Shown here piece after piece: positions 1-11,780 of a stretch of DNA of 64,000 nucleotides. The position numbers and the translations under genes are program-made. The notes beneath the pieces are model-generated. The model made no database searches and was not told where the DNA came from. It was given only the letters and a program-made list of their open reading frames with translations. Origin of the DNA: Wurfbainia villosa (lineage: Eukaryota; Streptophyta; Magnoliopsida; Zingiberales; Zingiberaceae); the NCBI GenBank assembly GCA_025175895.1, contig CM045991.1:83501174-83565173 (forward strand). The letters are read 5' to 3'. Within the stretch, counting starts at the first letter, position 1, and every line of letters begins with the position of its first letter.

Positions 1-312
1 TATCTAAATTCTATTGTAAGAAGAGTGATCTTGTAAGAAAAGGTTACCTCCACCTTGCTTGGTGCCAAAGAGAGAATAGTGAAGTTTTAGGCGTGATTCA
101 CCTGGAACGAATCGGTCTGTGGATTAGCGGTAAGGTCGTGTACCATGTTACACACTCTTGTTAGCATTTGTATTTCTTGTTTCTTTGTTTTTTCTTTAGC
201 TTTATTTTTATGCTTGCGCTAACCATAATTCGTAGACAATTCAATGAGTGAATTACACCATACGCGAAAGAGGGCTATTCACCCCCTCTAGCCGGCCACC
301 GACGTTCCAACA
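1..312 (+). mobile_element. N1 5' LTR, right-hand part (gag-only Sirevirus-like family N)
   Basis: This is the 3' part of an LTR running off the left edge. It carries the segment beginning TATTCACCCCC near 277 that all N, E and G LTRs share shortly before their end, then ends in CCAACA directly before a primer-binding site. It matches the ends of the N2 and N4 LTRs. Its start and left TSD lie outside the window. Confidence 0.85.
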
Positions 313-314
313 AG

Positions 315-327
315 TGGTATCAGAGCC
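315..327 (+). promoter_or_regulatory. N1 primer-binding site
   Basis: TGGTATCAGAGCC is complementary to the 3' end of initiator tRNA-Met and lies two bases after the LTR end. In copia elements this site primes minus-strand cDNA. Confidence 0.9.
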
Positions 328-374
328 AAGTTGTTTATCACCGGACTAACCACCGCAACAAGCACAATCAAGAG

Positions 375-1392
375 ATGGCTGACTCAAACATTCATCCTCC
401 GAAGTTTGAAGGAGAATTCGCTTGGTGGAAAAAGTGAATGGAGGTATTCTTCGAGACCGATTTTGATATAATGCTCACTATGAAAAACAATTTCAAAGTT
501 TATAGGGATGAAGAGGGGGAGCAAATAGAAAAATCAAGGTGGACAAAGAAGCAAAAAGAGGAGCACCTTTCAAACTCAAAAGCCAAACACCACCTCTTCA
601 ATGTGCTCCCCCAACAAGAGATAAACCGGATTGGAGAGTGTGCAAGCGCCAAAGAGATGTGGTAAAGATTAGTAGAACTTCATGAAGGCACTTCCGAGGT
701 GAAGCTTGCAAGAAGAGACTTTCTCTGCTCCCAACTCAACAACATCAAACTCGATAAAGGGGAGAAGGTATTATCACTACATTCTAGATTCAAATAAATA
801 ATTAATGGATTGTCTAGTGTAGGTGAAAAGCTCTCCAACCGGGATATGATCATGAAGGCTATAGATGCCTTTCCCCGGTCCTCAAAATGGAGCTCCTTGG
901 TGGACTCCTTCTACATTTTGAAGAATCTAGATATGAGCACCCTAGAAGAATTCTTCTCCACCATGGAGTTACATGAAACAATGCTTGAGGGAATAATTGA
1001 AGAACCAAGCATCAAGCCATCAAGGGGAGTAACACTAGTAGCAAGCAAGGGGAAGAAGAAGAAAGAGACACCACCTTCATCATCAGATGAAGACTCCTCC
1101 TCCTCCTCCTCCATGGATAGCACGGAAGAAGCCTACATGGTAAGGAAGGTAAGGCATGCATTGAAAAATTTTAAATTTAACAAATCTAATGATAGGAGGA
1201 GAAGACCGAGGAGGAAGATAATATTCTACAATTGCCAAGGAGTGGGACATATAAGAGATGATTGTCCTCTCTTGAACAAGAGCAAAGAAGAAAGGAGGAA
1301 GAAAGAAGAAAAGAAGGGGAGCAAGAAGAAGGAGGATGAAAAGAAGGACAAAGAAAAGGGGAAGGCTAAGGTACATAAGGCCACATGGGATG
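375..1392 (+). pseudogene. gag: N1 gag, broken and truncated
   Basis: A copy of the Sirevirus-type Gag seen intact in N4. The ATG at 375 opens the same frame, but in-frame stops occur at 435 (TGA where N2 and N4 have CGA), 663 (TAA for GAG) and 795 (TAA for GAA). No frameshift is apparent to the end of the fragment. A CCHC zinc knuckle is visible around 1230-1265 with its second cysteine intact, followed by a Lys/Glu-rich stretch. The C-terminal third is missing because T1 inserted after 1392. The last bases before T1 (GGATG, 1388-1392) are the candidate TSD; its partner is not visible because the right end of T1 is lost. Confidence 0.88.
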
Positions 1393-3556
1393 TGTAGGGA
1401 TGTATACTGAAAAGTCTACTTTTTGTATGAACATCTTTATTTTGAAATAAGAATCACATGATCATTGTTTGCATATTTTTATGGTTATGCATATTGTCTA
1501 ATACATTACATTGTAGATAACATGGTGTGTGGTGTCACACGGGAGATCATGTTATCGGCTCCTTGTAAAGTATAAGTAAAGGATCACAACCAAGATGATT
1601 TTGGACAAACCATCAGAATGGTTGTAGTGTGATTTGGTATTGGTTTGCCTTGACCATAAAATCACACTAGTGCACTTTGAGTGTATTGAGCAGGACCGAC
1701 TTAGAGGTGATTCGATTTATTGCTGACTACATAATCGAATCGGACCTCAGATATTATATTGTACTTACTCTTAATCCCGATATAATAACGGGCACATATA
1801 CTTAGTATTCATCTCTTTGATTTACCAATGGGCGATATTTATAGATTAAATCGATAGGCTCGGTAAGTTGGGAGATGATATTATTTATATGGTGTGCCGT
1901 TGATTATAGGAGAAAACCGTGTCCTATATATTAGGATGATGATGTCCCCTTGAGGAGCTCATAAGGTTCATCAAGTAAACCCTACAGGTGGACTTGGTCC
2001 GGCATGATGAAAAGGTTGAGTGGTACTACTCATGGAGTTAGATGTTGATTAATTAATGGCCAGTAAAATAATTAATCGACGGACATTCGAGATCTTAAAC
2101 ACGGGGAGAAAATGTACAAATAATATATGGAGCCCATATTAACTTATGGGGGTTGGTGAGGTAGATCAATGATAATCCTTTAGTGGATTGGATTATCATT
2201 AATGGATCGGACTTTATGTGGGCTTGATCCATGAGTGGCCAAGATCCAACTCCTCCTCATGGTCCCTAATGTAGCCTATTAACACCTCATTAATCTTAGA
2301 TCCAATGGATAGAAACAAAACTCTAGATCCAAAGGTAGAGATTAAATCTCTAAGATCATACGGTTGAGATTAAATCTCTAGATCCGACGGTTGAGATTAA
2401 ATCCCTAGAACCAATGGAGGAGATTAAATCATGGCTTATCCCTTTTTTTTTTTACATCAGGTATCAGGTACGATTTCTCTTCCCTACTAGTCCTGATGGC
2501 CAGCCGCCCCGGCCCCATGGAAGTTTCCCTACGGCTGACGAGGGTAAATCAGGATGATGGGTGGTTCGACACGTTAGGACCCGTGCTACCCAGGAAGGTC
2601 GACCATGCTGGGACGAGGGAGCATCATGCACCACCACTCGTGCAACCCGCGCTGCTAAGGCAGAATCGACCCCTGGATGCACAGAGGGGAACTTCGTTCC
2701 TTACCACCGCGCCGTTGCCCTAGGGACGGCAAGGGGTGGGCGGCAAGAGAGGAGTCCTAATTGAGATAGGATTAGGGTTTGGAGGCTTAGGGTTTTGGAG
2801 GCTTGGGCGGCACCAAATAAAAAAGTTTTTCATTTCTTCTTCTTCCTTCAAAGTGGCCGGCGTCCAGCAACTTTTCCAAACTTTTCCGACCATTGGCCGT
2901 GACCAAAGACTCTCTTATCTTCTCCTTGAGTGGTGGAAACAAGACTTAGGGGTTTCCCTTGGTGCCTTGGTCGGTTTCCATTATCATCTCCTTCTCCTTG
3001 TTGGCCGGCGGCAAGCATTCTTCTTGTTGCTTGTTGGTTGTCTATAGGAAGGAGAAGAGCCTTGTTTCTATTCTTCCTCTTGCTTTGGAAGAGCAAGGAA
3101 GGAAGATTTGCGATCTAGGAGCTTCAACTTTTGGTAGATCGTCGCCCACACGACGTCCGAAAGGAGGAAGGTCATACATTAGAAGATCGAGAGGTATACC
3201 TATTCTTCATTCTCTTTTGTAACATGTTTGTTTTTGTTTTTCAATTATGAGCATGTAATATTCTGTTTGTGGCTAAATAATACTTGGATCCCGAACATAA
3301 ACACAAAAACCGATGATCCGGACATCGTCTATTCCGCGGCTACTCGTAGAATAGAGGTTGGTCACTTGAACAACGAGTTTGTTCAAATGACCTCTCTAAA
3401 CGAATAGCACAACGATGACTTGGTTGTTTGGGCAATCCCTTTTGTCTAGGATTAAATTTTTTTAATCCGAGGACATCGAAGGGATCGGCATAAACAAGCA
3501 ACCGAGGTGAAGTAGAGCGAAGTTTCCCTCACAGACTCGATAAGCAAAACCATACA
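1393..3556 (+). mobile_element. T1 5' LTR
   Basis: About 2.16 kb, starting TGTAGGGATGTATACTG. The same start recurs at 13971 in the T1 3' LTR and, inverted, at 48014 in T2. It ends CATACA just before the primer site. It contains a block of about 27-bp repeats (2294-2429). A TATA box is not obvious. Confidence 0.85.
2294..2429 (+). repeat. 27-bp tandem repeat block in T1 LTR
   Basis: Four clear units and one weaker unit, built on GAGATTAAATCTCTAGATCC, of 27-28 bp each. The same block has seven 27-bp units in the T2 LTR (46924-47112), so the copy number changed between copies. Confidence 0.85.
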
Positions 3557-3558
3557 AT

Positions 3559-3572
3559 TGGTATCGAGAGCC
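3559..3572 (+). promoter_or_regulatory. T1 primer-binding site (altered)
   Basis: Reads TGGTATCGAGAGCC, one base longer than the initiator tRNA-Met complement TGGTATCAGAGCC present in T2. The extra G is a mutation or a consensus error. Confidence 0.75.
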
Positions 3573-4574
3573 AAGGTTTTGTTTTGTGTGTTTAGGATTT
3601 GGTTAATTTTTATGCACTTTTCATATATTATATGTGCCAGATAATGGTAGGATATGCGTAGGTTAACTCTTTGGTTGCAGGCATAAGATCCGACTATTAT
3701 GGCCATATGTGCGTATGTGTTTGTATGTGTGTAAATGTTTATTTTGTTGAATCCTCGGGGTTGATGAGGCTAGTATTTGATTTTTTATAAATCAGATACG
3801 ACATTGTTTAGCCACTCTTTATTTTATTTTACTTTTGATCTAGATTTCATGTACACTCCCTCGTAGAGTATAGTATCGATGGATGTAAATTAAAATAGGT
3901 TTTAGTCTCAGCTCGGATCTCCGGATGGCTCGTACATGGCGTAGGAGGAGCGGACGAGATGGCGATACGATGGGAGACATATTGAAGACAAAAGCCATAA
4001 TAGTTGGAAAATAATTTATTTTTCATATTTATTGCTTTTTGTTTGATATGCATGTCATAGGTTAGGAAAATTCCTCAATTTCAAATTACTAAGTGGGAGA
4101 GGGATTTTTTTTTAAAATTCCCACGGCCTCCATTACGATTTGACAAGTGATGCAAACAAACTTGTGCATCGGCTCTGAGTGCCTTCCTCCCCATCGGATG
4201 AGTTTGTTTGCAGATCACAAGGTCAAATATGGTTATAGGGAATTATTAAGGAGCGTGTGCACTTCCCCATCGGAAGGCACATTACCCGAGATAATTACCT
4301 TGGTACCGAGTAATGGTGAACACTTAGATACAAATATAAGTATCCTCCCCATCGGAGTCACTGCTTTTATTTGTAGGGCCAAATAGGAACCAACTATTAA
4401 TTTTACTTGTCAAAAAGTTAGGTTGACAAGATAGTAAAATTAATGGGTAAAACCTCCTCTTACAAATGTTTTGAGGTATTGGTTGATTTTAAAATTTTAT
4501 TGTTTGACGAATCAATAATTTTTTGAAATCTAATATTTTGATCTATGTGATTCTTAGGTTTTCTTTCAAAATCA
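3573..4574 (+). other. T1 non-coding leader
   Basis: About 1 kb between the primer site and gag with no supported ORF. It holds three spaced copies of a CCCCATCGGA motif (near 4190, 4266 and 4347), two of them next to runs resembling GAAGGCA. Inverted, the T2 leader (45012-46050) has the same layout. The motifs may belong to an RNA structure for packaging or translation, but that is inference. Confidence 0.6.
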
Positions 4575-5314
4575 CTTTCAACCCGCTTGCTGTGATACTG
4601 AAAGAGAATAAACTTACTGGACCCAACTATGTTGATTGGAAGAGGAATCTAAACATTGTCTTGACTGCTGAGGAATACAAATATGTACTCCTCGAAGAGT
4701 GCCCTCCTAAGCCTATAGATGATTCTGGGGAAAAGGAGAGAGAGAGTTATAAAAAGTGGATCAAGGCCGATGAGATGGCGCAGTGTTACATTTTGGCATC
4801 TATGTCAAATGTACTGCAACATCAACATCAAGCCATGCCCACTGCTTATGACATGATGCTCAATCTCAAAGAGATTTTCGGACACCAGAATCGGGCTACT
4901 AGGCAAGAAGCCATGAGAAACTTGATGACGACCACCATGATCGAGGGAACACCCGTAAGGGATCATGTTCTCAAGATGATGGCTCATTTGAATGAGCTGG
5001 AGGTCCTTGGAGCTGAGATCAATGGGGAAACCTAGGTCGATATCATACTCCAGTCTCTACCTAGGAGTTTTGAGTAGTTCTACCTGAACTACAACATGAA
5101 CAAGAGGTTGTATTCGTTAGCTGAACTTCTGACAGAACTCCAGGCGGCAGAGGGGCTATTTCGTCAGAGTGCTCAGGCACATGCCATGGTGACCCAAAAG
5201 GTTTCTACTTCTAAGCCAAAAGGAAAGAAGAAGAAGAAACAAACTGGGGCGAAGGCGGTGGGAGGTACTCAGGGAGGAGTGAAGAAGCTGAAAGGCAAGT
5301 GCTTCACTTTGTGA
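4575..5314 (+). pseudogene. gag: T1 gag, broken
   Basis: UBN2/Retrotran_gag_2-type Gag of a non-Sirevirus copia element, beginning at the TFNPLAVIL motif. T2 has an ATG here; T1 reads ATC, so the normal start is lost. In-frame stops interrupt it near 5033 and 5075. A second block with a basic KGKKKKKQ stretch ends at a stop near 5312, where T2 has its CCHC knuckle. In T1 only the first cysteine context (KGKCFT) survives and the rest of the knuckle is deleted. Gag would form the particle and bind genomic RNA; this copy cannot. Confidence 0.85.
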
Positions 5315-7524
5315 TCGACACGGAAGAAGGGCTGCCCCAAGGCAAAGGTATATCTTTTTGTCTAGTCATTGAAACATGTTTAGCGGTGTTATCTATAGGC
5401 ACCTGGTGTGTAGATACGGGAGCCACTGATCATGTCTACAATACTTTTCAGGGGTTCCAGGAAACGAGATGACTGGCTGAAGGGGAGATTACCGTGTAAT
5501 TTGGCGATGCCACGAAGGTGGCGGCAGTTGCAGTGGGAGACATTCATTTATCTTTTGAGAAGAATAAAGTGTTTGTTCTTAAGAATTGCCTTTATGTACC
5601 CTTATTTAGAAAGAGTTTAATTTTAGTTTAAATTGTTTATGGATGGATATTCTATTTCTTTTAATGACAGAGTTGTTATAAAAAGGGATAGGGACATTAT
5701 CTGTTCGGGTACATTGATAGGAAATTTGTACACACTTGAACCAAAAGCTTCTACGATGCATATTAAAATTAATAACTAATCTTCTAATTCCAATAAGAGA
5801 AAAGAACCTTCGAAGATGAACCAAACATATCTTTGGCATCTTAGGCTTGGACACATTAACCTAAGCAGAATTCAAAGGTTGATAGCTGATGGACCTTTGG
5901 GTTCATTAGTGGTGGAGGATCTCCCAACCTGCGAATCTTGCTTGGAGGATAAGATGACCAAGAGGCCTTTTAAGGCCAAGGGGTATAGAGCCAAAGATGT
6001 GTTATAATTGGTTCATTCTGATTTGTGTGGTTCTATGTCTATCTAGGCTAGAGGTGGTTTTGAGTATTTTGTCTCTTTTATAGATGATTACTCAAGATAT
6101 GGATACATTTACCTGATGCGCCGCAAGTCTGAATGCTTTGACAAGTTCAAAGAATTCAAGGCTGATGTGGAGGAACGTCAAGGTAAAAGTATCAAGACAC
6201 TACGATCTGATCATGGTGGTGAGTACCTCTTGGGAGAGTTTAGGAACTACTTATCAGAGACTTGGATTCAATCCCAATTGACTGCACCTAGCACACCCCA
6301 GCAGAATGGTGTAGCAGAGCGAAGGAATAGGACTCTTATGGAGATGGTTAGATCGATGATGAGTTATTCTGAGTTGCCAGATTCGTTCTGGGGATATGCT
6401 CAAGATATGACGGTGTACATTCTGAACTTGGTTCCATCTAAATCAGTGCCTTTTACTCCCACAGAGTTGTGGACTGGGCGAAAGTCTAGTCTAAGACATA
6501 TTCCAATATGGGAGAGTCCAGGACATGTGTTGAAGGCAGATGCTAGTAAGTTGGAACCTCGTACAGAAGTACGCATGTTCGTTGACTATCCTAGAGAAAC
6601 GAAAGGTGGTTTGTTTTATAGTTCTAGAGATCAGAGGGTGATCGTTAGCACAAACACCAGACTTCTAAAGGAAGACTATATGATGAGCCACAAGCCCAAG
6701 AGTAAAATTTTTCTGGAAGAATTAAAAGGGGAAGTCACTTCTTTAGTACCACCGGTACAAGAGGATATACCACATGTCACTGCACCGTGTGTCACAGAGG
6801 ATTCACAGGTGATACCTCGTCGTAGTGGAAGGGTTGTGAGACAACCTGATAGATTCATATTTTTGGGAGAATCTTCTGATTTAGTCCCTGGCGAACATGA
6901 ACCTGATCCCTGGACATATGACGTGGCAATCCAAGATAAAGATGAAGTATATTGGCAAAGTGCAATGAATGCTGAGATTGAATCTATGGATTCAAATCCG
7001 GTCTGGTAGCTAGTAGAACCACCCGATGGTGTAAAAACCATTGGATGCAAGTGGATCTACAAGAGAAAGATTGGAATAGATAGGAAGGTTGAGACCTTCA
7101 AAGCGAGGTTTGTTGCGAAGGGGTATACTCAGAAAGAGGGTATGAGGAGACCTTTTCGCTGGTAGCCATGCTTAAGTCTATCCGGATTCTCTTATGCATT
7201 GCAGCTCATATGGATTATGAGGTGTGACAGATGGATGTCAAGACAGCTTTCCTTAATGGAAGTCTTGAGGAAAACATCTATATGAAGCAACCAGAGGGAT
7301 TCATTGCTAAAGGCAAAGAGCATCTTGTATGTAAGCTTAATCGGTTCATTTATGGATTGAAGCAAGCTTCGAGATCTTGGAACATCCGCTTTGATGAGGT
7401 AATCCAGTCTTATGGATTTATTCAAAGTCCGAATGAGTCTTGTGTATACAAGAGAAGTGACGGAAACGTACTGGTATTTCTTGTACTATACGTAGATGAC
7501 ATTTTGTTGATTAGCAACAATATC
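5315..7524 (+). pseudogene. pol: T1 protease, integrase and N-terminal RT, broken
   Basis: The protease D-T-G codons are at 5413-5421, followed by frame breaks. The integrase zinc-binding His-His-Cys-Cys region is at about 5831-5943, and the catalytic core runs from about 6008 with HSDL, RSDHGGEY and the NGVAERRN glutamate segment. The INT reading stays open from 6116 to a stop at 7009. RT follows with QMDVKTAFLNG (a stop precedes it at about 7227) and the active-site YVDD codons at 7489-7500. A frameshift lies near 7145. N2 interrupts RT 24 bases after YVDD. Confidence 0.88.
7520..7524 (+). repeat. TSD of N2, left copy (ATATC)
   Basis: ATATC lies directly before the TGTTAGGG start of N2 and recurs at 12988-12992 directly after its CCCAACA end. 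Five-base TSDs are the copia integrase signature. Confidence 0.95.
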
Positions 7525-8739
7525 TGTTAGGGCAATCTCTTTCCATGATAAGGTTTTGATGTGTGTGGCAAAGGGTTTAAGTTAGTTTGTTATGTTGATT
7601 TGATATGTGCGTTGAAGTCATGCAGGGCTTAGTAATTCGCACATGGAGCCTTGGCGAGTTTCAAAACTCATGACTCAGTCCTTGAGTCAGTGAAGGATAG
7701 CTTTGCGGAAGTCGTGCGCTTGGAGCATCCGAGGGACCACCGGACGAGGAGCTTGGAGTGAAGCCGGAGGAAGTAGACTTCGAGGCAAGAGACGTGAAGG
7801 AGCATTGCAGAGTCGTGCGCCTGATGCTGCCGAGGGACGTGGCCGTGAACGAAGAGAACTTCGAAGGCGAGGGACTCCGAGGGATGAGAGTGAGCGAATG
7901 TAACCCGGGAAGGGGTAGCTCTTAGGTGAAACTTGGCCATTTGGCCAAGTGTCGAATGAGTTTTCCCGACACCAGTCGACTGCCATGACATGGCAGTCGA
8001 CTTCTCTGAGTCGATGGTTCGATCGACTGGTTTAAGTCAGCTGAATCAAGTTGATCGATCATTGCGGCATGGGCGATCGGTGATGGCTGATCGATCGGCG
8101 CGCCGACCGATCGGCCCGATGTGCAGCGTGCATGGGCACAGAATGGAGTCGACCTCGTTGAGGACTCGACTGATCGAGCACCAGTCGACTGATGGTAATA
8201 TCAGTCGACTGATGCCAATTCCGTTGGATGGAATCCAACATGGAAAGTGGTCGTTATTGGGCAACGGCTACAGGATCGATCGGTGATCGAGGCATCGATC
8301 ATTCTGTGTCAGCGGCCTCTTCCTTTATAAAAAGGAAGAGGATGGGGCTTTGGGAGGCTATTGCTTGAGCTCTAAACTTCTCCCAAAGTGCCATACACGA
8401 TTCCCTACTCTTCTTACTTGCTTTAATTCCATTCTATTGTAAGAAGAGAGATTGTAAAGAGGTTACCTCCATCTAGCTTTGTGCAAAGGAGAGATCTAGT
8501 GGATAGATTGCGGAGTGATTCCCTGTGGACGAATCGGACCGTGGATTAGCGGCGTAGCCGTGAACCACGTTACATCTCGGTGTTTACATTGGTTGTATTG
8601 TTATTTCTATTTGCTTTGTCTTTATCTTTTGTATTTGCATATTCCGCTTGCGCTAACGTTTTGTAGACGAGCAAAATACGACATCCAACGAACGAGGGCT
8701 ATTCACCCCCCTCTAGCCGGCCAATCGATTCTCCCAACA
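7525..8739 (+). mobile_element. N2 5' LTR
   Basis: 1215 bp, TGTTAGGG to CCCAACA. U3 contains CAGTCGACTG palindromes at about 7974, 8182 and 8200 and a TATA box inside a 26-base palindrome (8316-8341). The U5 end carries the Sirevirus-type TATTCACCCCC stretch before the primer site. Confidence 0.93.
8316..8341 (+). promoter_or_regulatory. TATA box within a palindrome, N2 5' LTR
   Basis: TTTATAAAAA is flanked by CCTCTTCC on the left and GGAAGAGG on the right, a perfect inverted repeat around the likely core promoter. The same layout is at 12565-12590 in the 3' LTR. Confidence 0.75.
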
Positions 8740-8741
8740 AG

Positions 8742-8753
8742 TGGTATCAGAGC
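8742..8753 (+). promoter_or_regulatory. N2 primer-binding site
   Basis: TGGTATCAGAGC, initiator tRNA-Met complement, two bases after the LTR end. Confidence 0.93.
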
Positions 8754-8801
8754 AAGGTTGCTTGTCACCGGACTAACTGTCGCAACAAGCTCTACATCAA
8801 A

Positions 8802-10509
8802 ATGGTCGGCTCCAACATCCATCCACCAAAGTTTGAAGGAGAATTCGCTTGGTGGAAGAAGCGAATGGAGGTATTTTTCGAAACGGATTTTGATATCATG
8901 ATTACAATGGAATCCGATTTCGTTTTGCCTAGGGATGAAGAAGGGAAGCCAATAGAGAAATCTAGGTGGACCAAAAAGCAAAGGGAAGAGCACCTTGCAA
9001 ACTCAAAAGCCAAGCACCATCTCTTCAATGTGCTCCCCCAACAAGAGATCAACCGAATTGGGGAATGCTCAAGTGCCAAGGAGATGTGGGAGAGATTGGT
9101 TGAACTTCATGAAGGCACTTCGGAAGCCAAACTTGCAAGGAGAGACCTCCTCCGCTCCCAACTATCAAATATCAAATTGGAAAAGGTAGAAAAGGTAACA
9201 TCATTACATTCTAGGTTTAAAGAAATATTAATTGGGCTAACAAGTGTAGGAGAAAAGCTCTCCAACCGGGATATGGTAATGAAGGCCATAGATACCTTTC
9301 CCCGGTCCTCAAGATGGAGCTCCATGGTGGACTCATTTTATATCTCCAAGAACTTAGAAGTAAGCACCTTGGAGGAATTCTTCTCAACCATGGAGCTTCA
9401 TGAAACAAGGCTTGAAGGCATACAAGAAGAGCCTAGAATCCAACCTTCAAGGGGAGTAGCATTGATGGCAAACAAGGGGAAGAAGAAGATAGAGATTCCC
9501 TCCTCCTCCGATGATGAAGTCTCTTCCTCCTCCTCCATGGATAGCATGGAAGAAGCGTATATGGTAAGGAGGGTAAGGTGTGCATTAAAAGGTTTTAGAT
9601 TTAATAAGTCTAATGATAGGAATAGAAGACCAAGGGGGAAGGTCATATGCTACAATTATCAAGGAGAGGGACACATAAGGGACAATTGTCCTCTCCTAAA
9701 CAAGAGAAAAGAAGAAAGGAAGAAAAGAAGAAGAAAAAGGGGAGCAAGAAGAAAGAGGAGAAGAAGGCAAAGGAAAAGGGGAAGGCCAAAGCATTCAAAG
9801 CCAAGACATGGGATGATCCTTCCTCCTCATCCTCATCCGAAGAAGAGGAACAAGTCAATTCCAACCTTGCATTGATGGCCTTCGACGACTTGGATTGCTC
9901 CTCTACCGAAAATGAAGAATCAAGCTCAAGTGGAGAGAGCTCAAGTGAAGGGGGAGCCTCTACATCCTCCTCATCCGAAGAAGAAGAGGACATGGAAACT
10001 ATGGTAGAATCTAACTCCTAAGAAAATAGTTTCCATGGTTTCTAAACTAGGATTTATTTAGAGCTAAGAAGAAGAACAAAATCATGCTAGATCAAATTAA
10101 GGACTTAGAAAATAAACTAGAAAAAGCATGCTTAAATGATGATAATATCTCTTCTAGCTTAAATGATGCATGCTCACATGATAACTATATGCCATTTAAT
10201 GTTAGTGATGCATGTATGGATGAAAATAGGGCTCTAAGGGAAAAGGTAGATTACTTGACAAAAGCCCTAGAAAAATTCACTATAGGCTCCAACACCTTGA
10301 ACATGATCATAGGGAGCCAAAGAGCTATCTTCAACAAAAAGGGCATAGGTTATAAAGAAAAGAAAAATGAAAAGGCCTACAAATGCCTAATTGCTAGGGA
10401 ACAAGATAAGAAGAAAGTAATAGCTAGGAAATGGATTCCTAAAGAGTATCTAGTGAACCCCATAGGCAAGAACTTATTTTGGGTTCCAAAATCCATCCTT
10501 AAGGGTTAG
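8802..10509 (+). pseudogene. gag: N2 gag, frameshifted
   Basis: The ATG at 8802 opens a 357-codon frame covering the Gag N-terminal domain and the zinc knuckle. The second knuckle cysteine is tyrosine (C-x2-Y), so zinc binding is probably lost. A frameshift near 9700-9720 moves the Lys-rich and Ser/Glu-rich part into another frame, which stops at 10019. The C-terminal block restarts in a third reading (10084-10509) with the conserved LEKFTIGSNTLNMI and FWVPKSILK motifs and ends in UAG. N4 holds the intact version. Confidence 0.9.
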
Positions 10510-11067
10510 GATAACCCTAGGGCAGTCAACCATATGCAATTGACCTATATCATATTTTGGTTGACTTAGGATGGCGGGACAACATTTTTAAATAGTGTTA
10601 GGTGATGATAACGTGCCTATAAATAGTTAATAATGCTTAAATCATGATGATTAATGTAATTGCTATGTATGTTTGCAATCATGATTTATGATTTTGATAT
10701 TTGGCACATAATCATGAGCAATAGGGTTAATTCATGCTTTAGGTGATACTTTGCTTATTATCATAATATAATACCTAATGCATGATTATTAATTGATGAA
10801 TACTTTAGGTTCATGATCATAATGTAGAATTAATTGATATATGCCTTTATGATCATGAGGATTGTTAGGATGATACTTAACCTTGATAGAATTGCATGAA
10901 TATAATGGTTAAGTATATATAAATACCCTCTAGAATGCATCTTACACTCACAATAGGCTACTTTGATTGAAAACTTTGCATGGGTGAGATATTAGGATGA
11001 TACAAATGTCCACTAATGCCTATGACATTTAGATGATCATTTGAAGTATCAAAATAGCAATAATAGA

Positions 11068-11121
11068 CCAATCATGGGGAAGGCTTATGTTTAATTCATA
11101 TTGCCCAAAGATCATGGTTGG
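11068..11121 (+). ncRNA. Conserved 3' stem-loop (stem 2), N2 copy
   Basis: Arms CCAATCATG and CATGGTTGG pair over nine positions with one wobble. The stem is in the same place in N3, N4, E1, E2 and H. The RNA role is inferred from conservation only. Confidence 0.6.
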
Positions 11122-11765
11122 ATATTTCATATATTTTCAAAACAATTTCTTAATCTAAAATCTATGTATTCATGTTTTGAAACAATTGGAACCAAAACTA
11201 GGTATTAAACTTGATACTTACATGATCAAAAACCTAGTAGTTTTTAAACCTTTTGGATTTTTGGCAAATACGTGAAAATATAATGATTTTTCATGAAGAC
11301 CTATTTTTCACTGATAAAGAATCTTACAAGAAATATGTTCCCCAAATTTCATGATTTTTTGAATTTTTTGGAATTTTAATGCATTTACGAAATTCGGTCC
11401 GAAAATCGAAAGTTACGAAATTCACGTGCCCGGTCTGGTAGTACGAACCCTCGGTGGCTAATCAGACTAGTTAAGGCCGAATTCAGGTTTTAGACTAATT
11501 TTGGGTATTTTCCTTCTATTATAGTTGATGCCATGAGTTTATAACTTAGTGTTAATCTTTTTGATGGTGTCAAAGGGGGAGAAATAATTATGTTTAAGTT
11601 AATTATGATAGGGGAAGAAATTTGTAGAGAGAGAAATTTGTAGAGAGAGTTTCATGGATTAAGGGGGAGTTGCATGTTGCTATATCATGTTTATGTTTAC
11701 ATGCTTTCTTACCTTAGAAATTTATATCAAATGTTTTTACCTAACTTAAACGGATTGCCACACAT

Positions 11766-11780
11766 CAAAAAGGGGGAGAT
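11766..11780 (+). promoter_or_regulatory. N2 poly-purine tract
   Basis: A run of A, then AGGGGGAGAT, abuts the 3' LTR start. It is the plus-strand primer and the last of several similar tracts. Confidence 0.9.

Larger units (their letters stand above)
10510..11780 (+). other. N2 3' non-coding region
   Basis: About 1.27 kb without a supported ORF, AT-rich, with many ATCATGAT-like short palindromes. It aligns along its length with the same region of N3 and N4. It contains an inverted-repeat stem at 11068-11076/11113-11121 and ends in a series of purine tracts (near 11573, 11608 and 11660, and at 11766-11780). Pol would lie here in an autonomous relative. Confidence 0.8.

Noticed and set aside
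315..327. tRNA gene fragment
   Set aside because: The match is only the short complement of the initiator tRNA 3' end next to an LTR; it is a primer-binding site.
2464..3222. Cluster of short ORFs that could be host exons
   Set aside because: They lie wholly within the T1 LTR, recur without frame conservation in T2, and show no domain.
7668..8286. Several overlapping ORFs near 100 codons, recurring at 12218-12610 and 28933-29613
   Set aside because: They recur because the LTR recurs; the frames are not kept open in all copies and both strands are open by composition.
9398..9993. Serine- or Glu-rich antisense ORFs opposite gag
   Set aside because: They are shadows of the low-complexity Ser/Glu/Lys codons of gag on the other strand.
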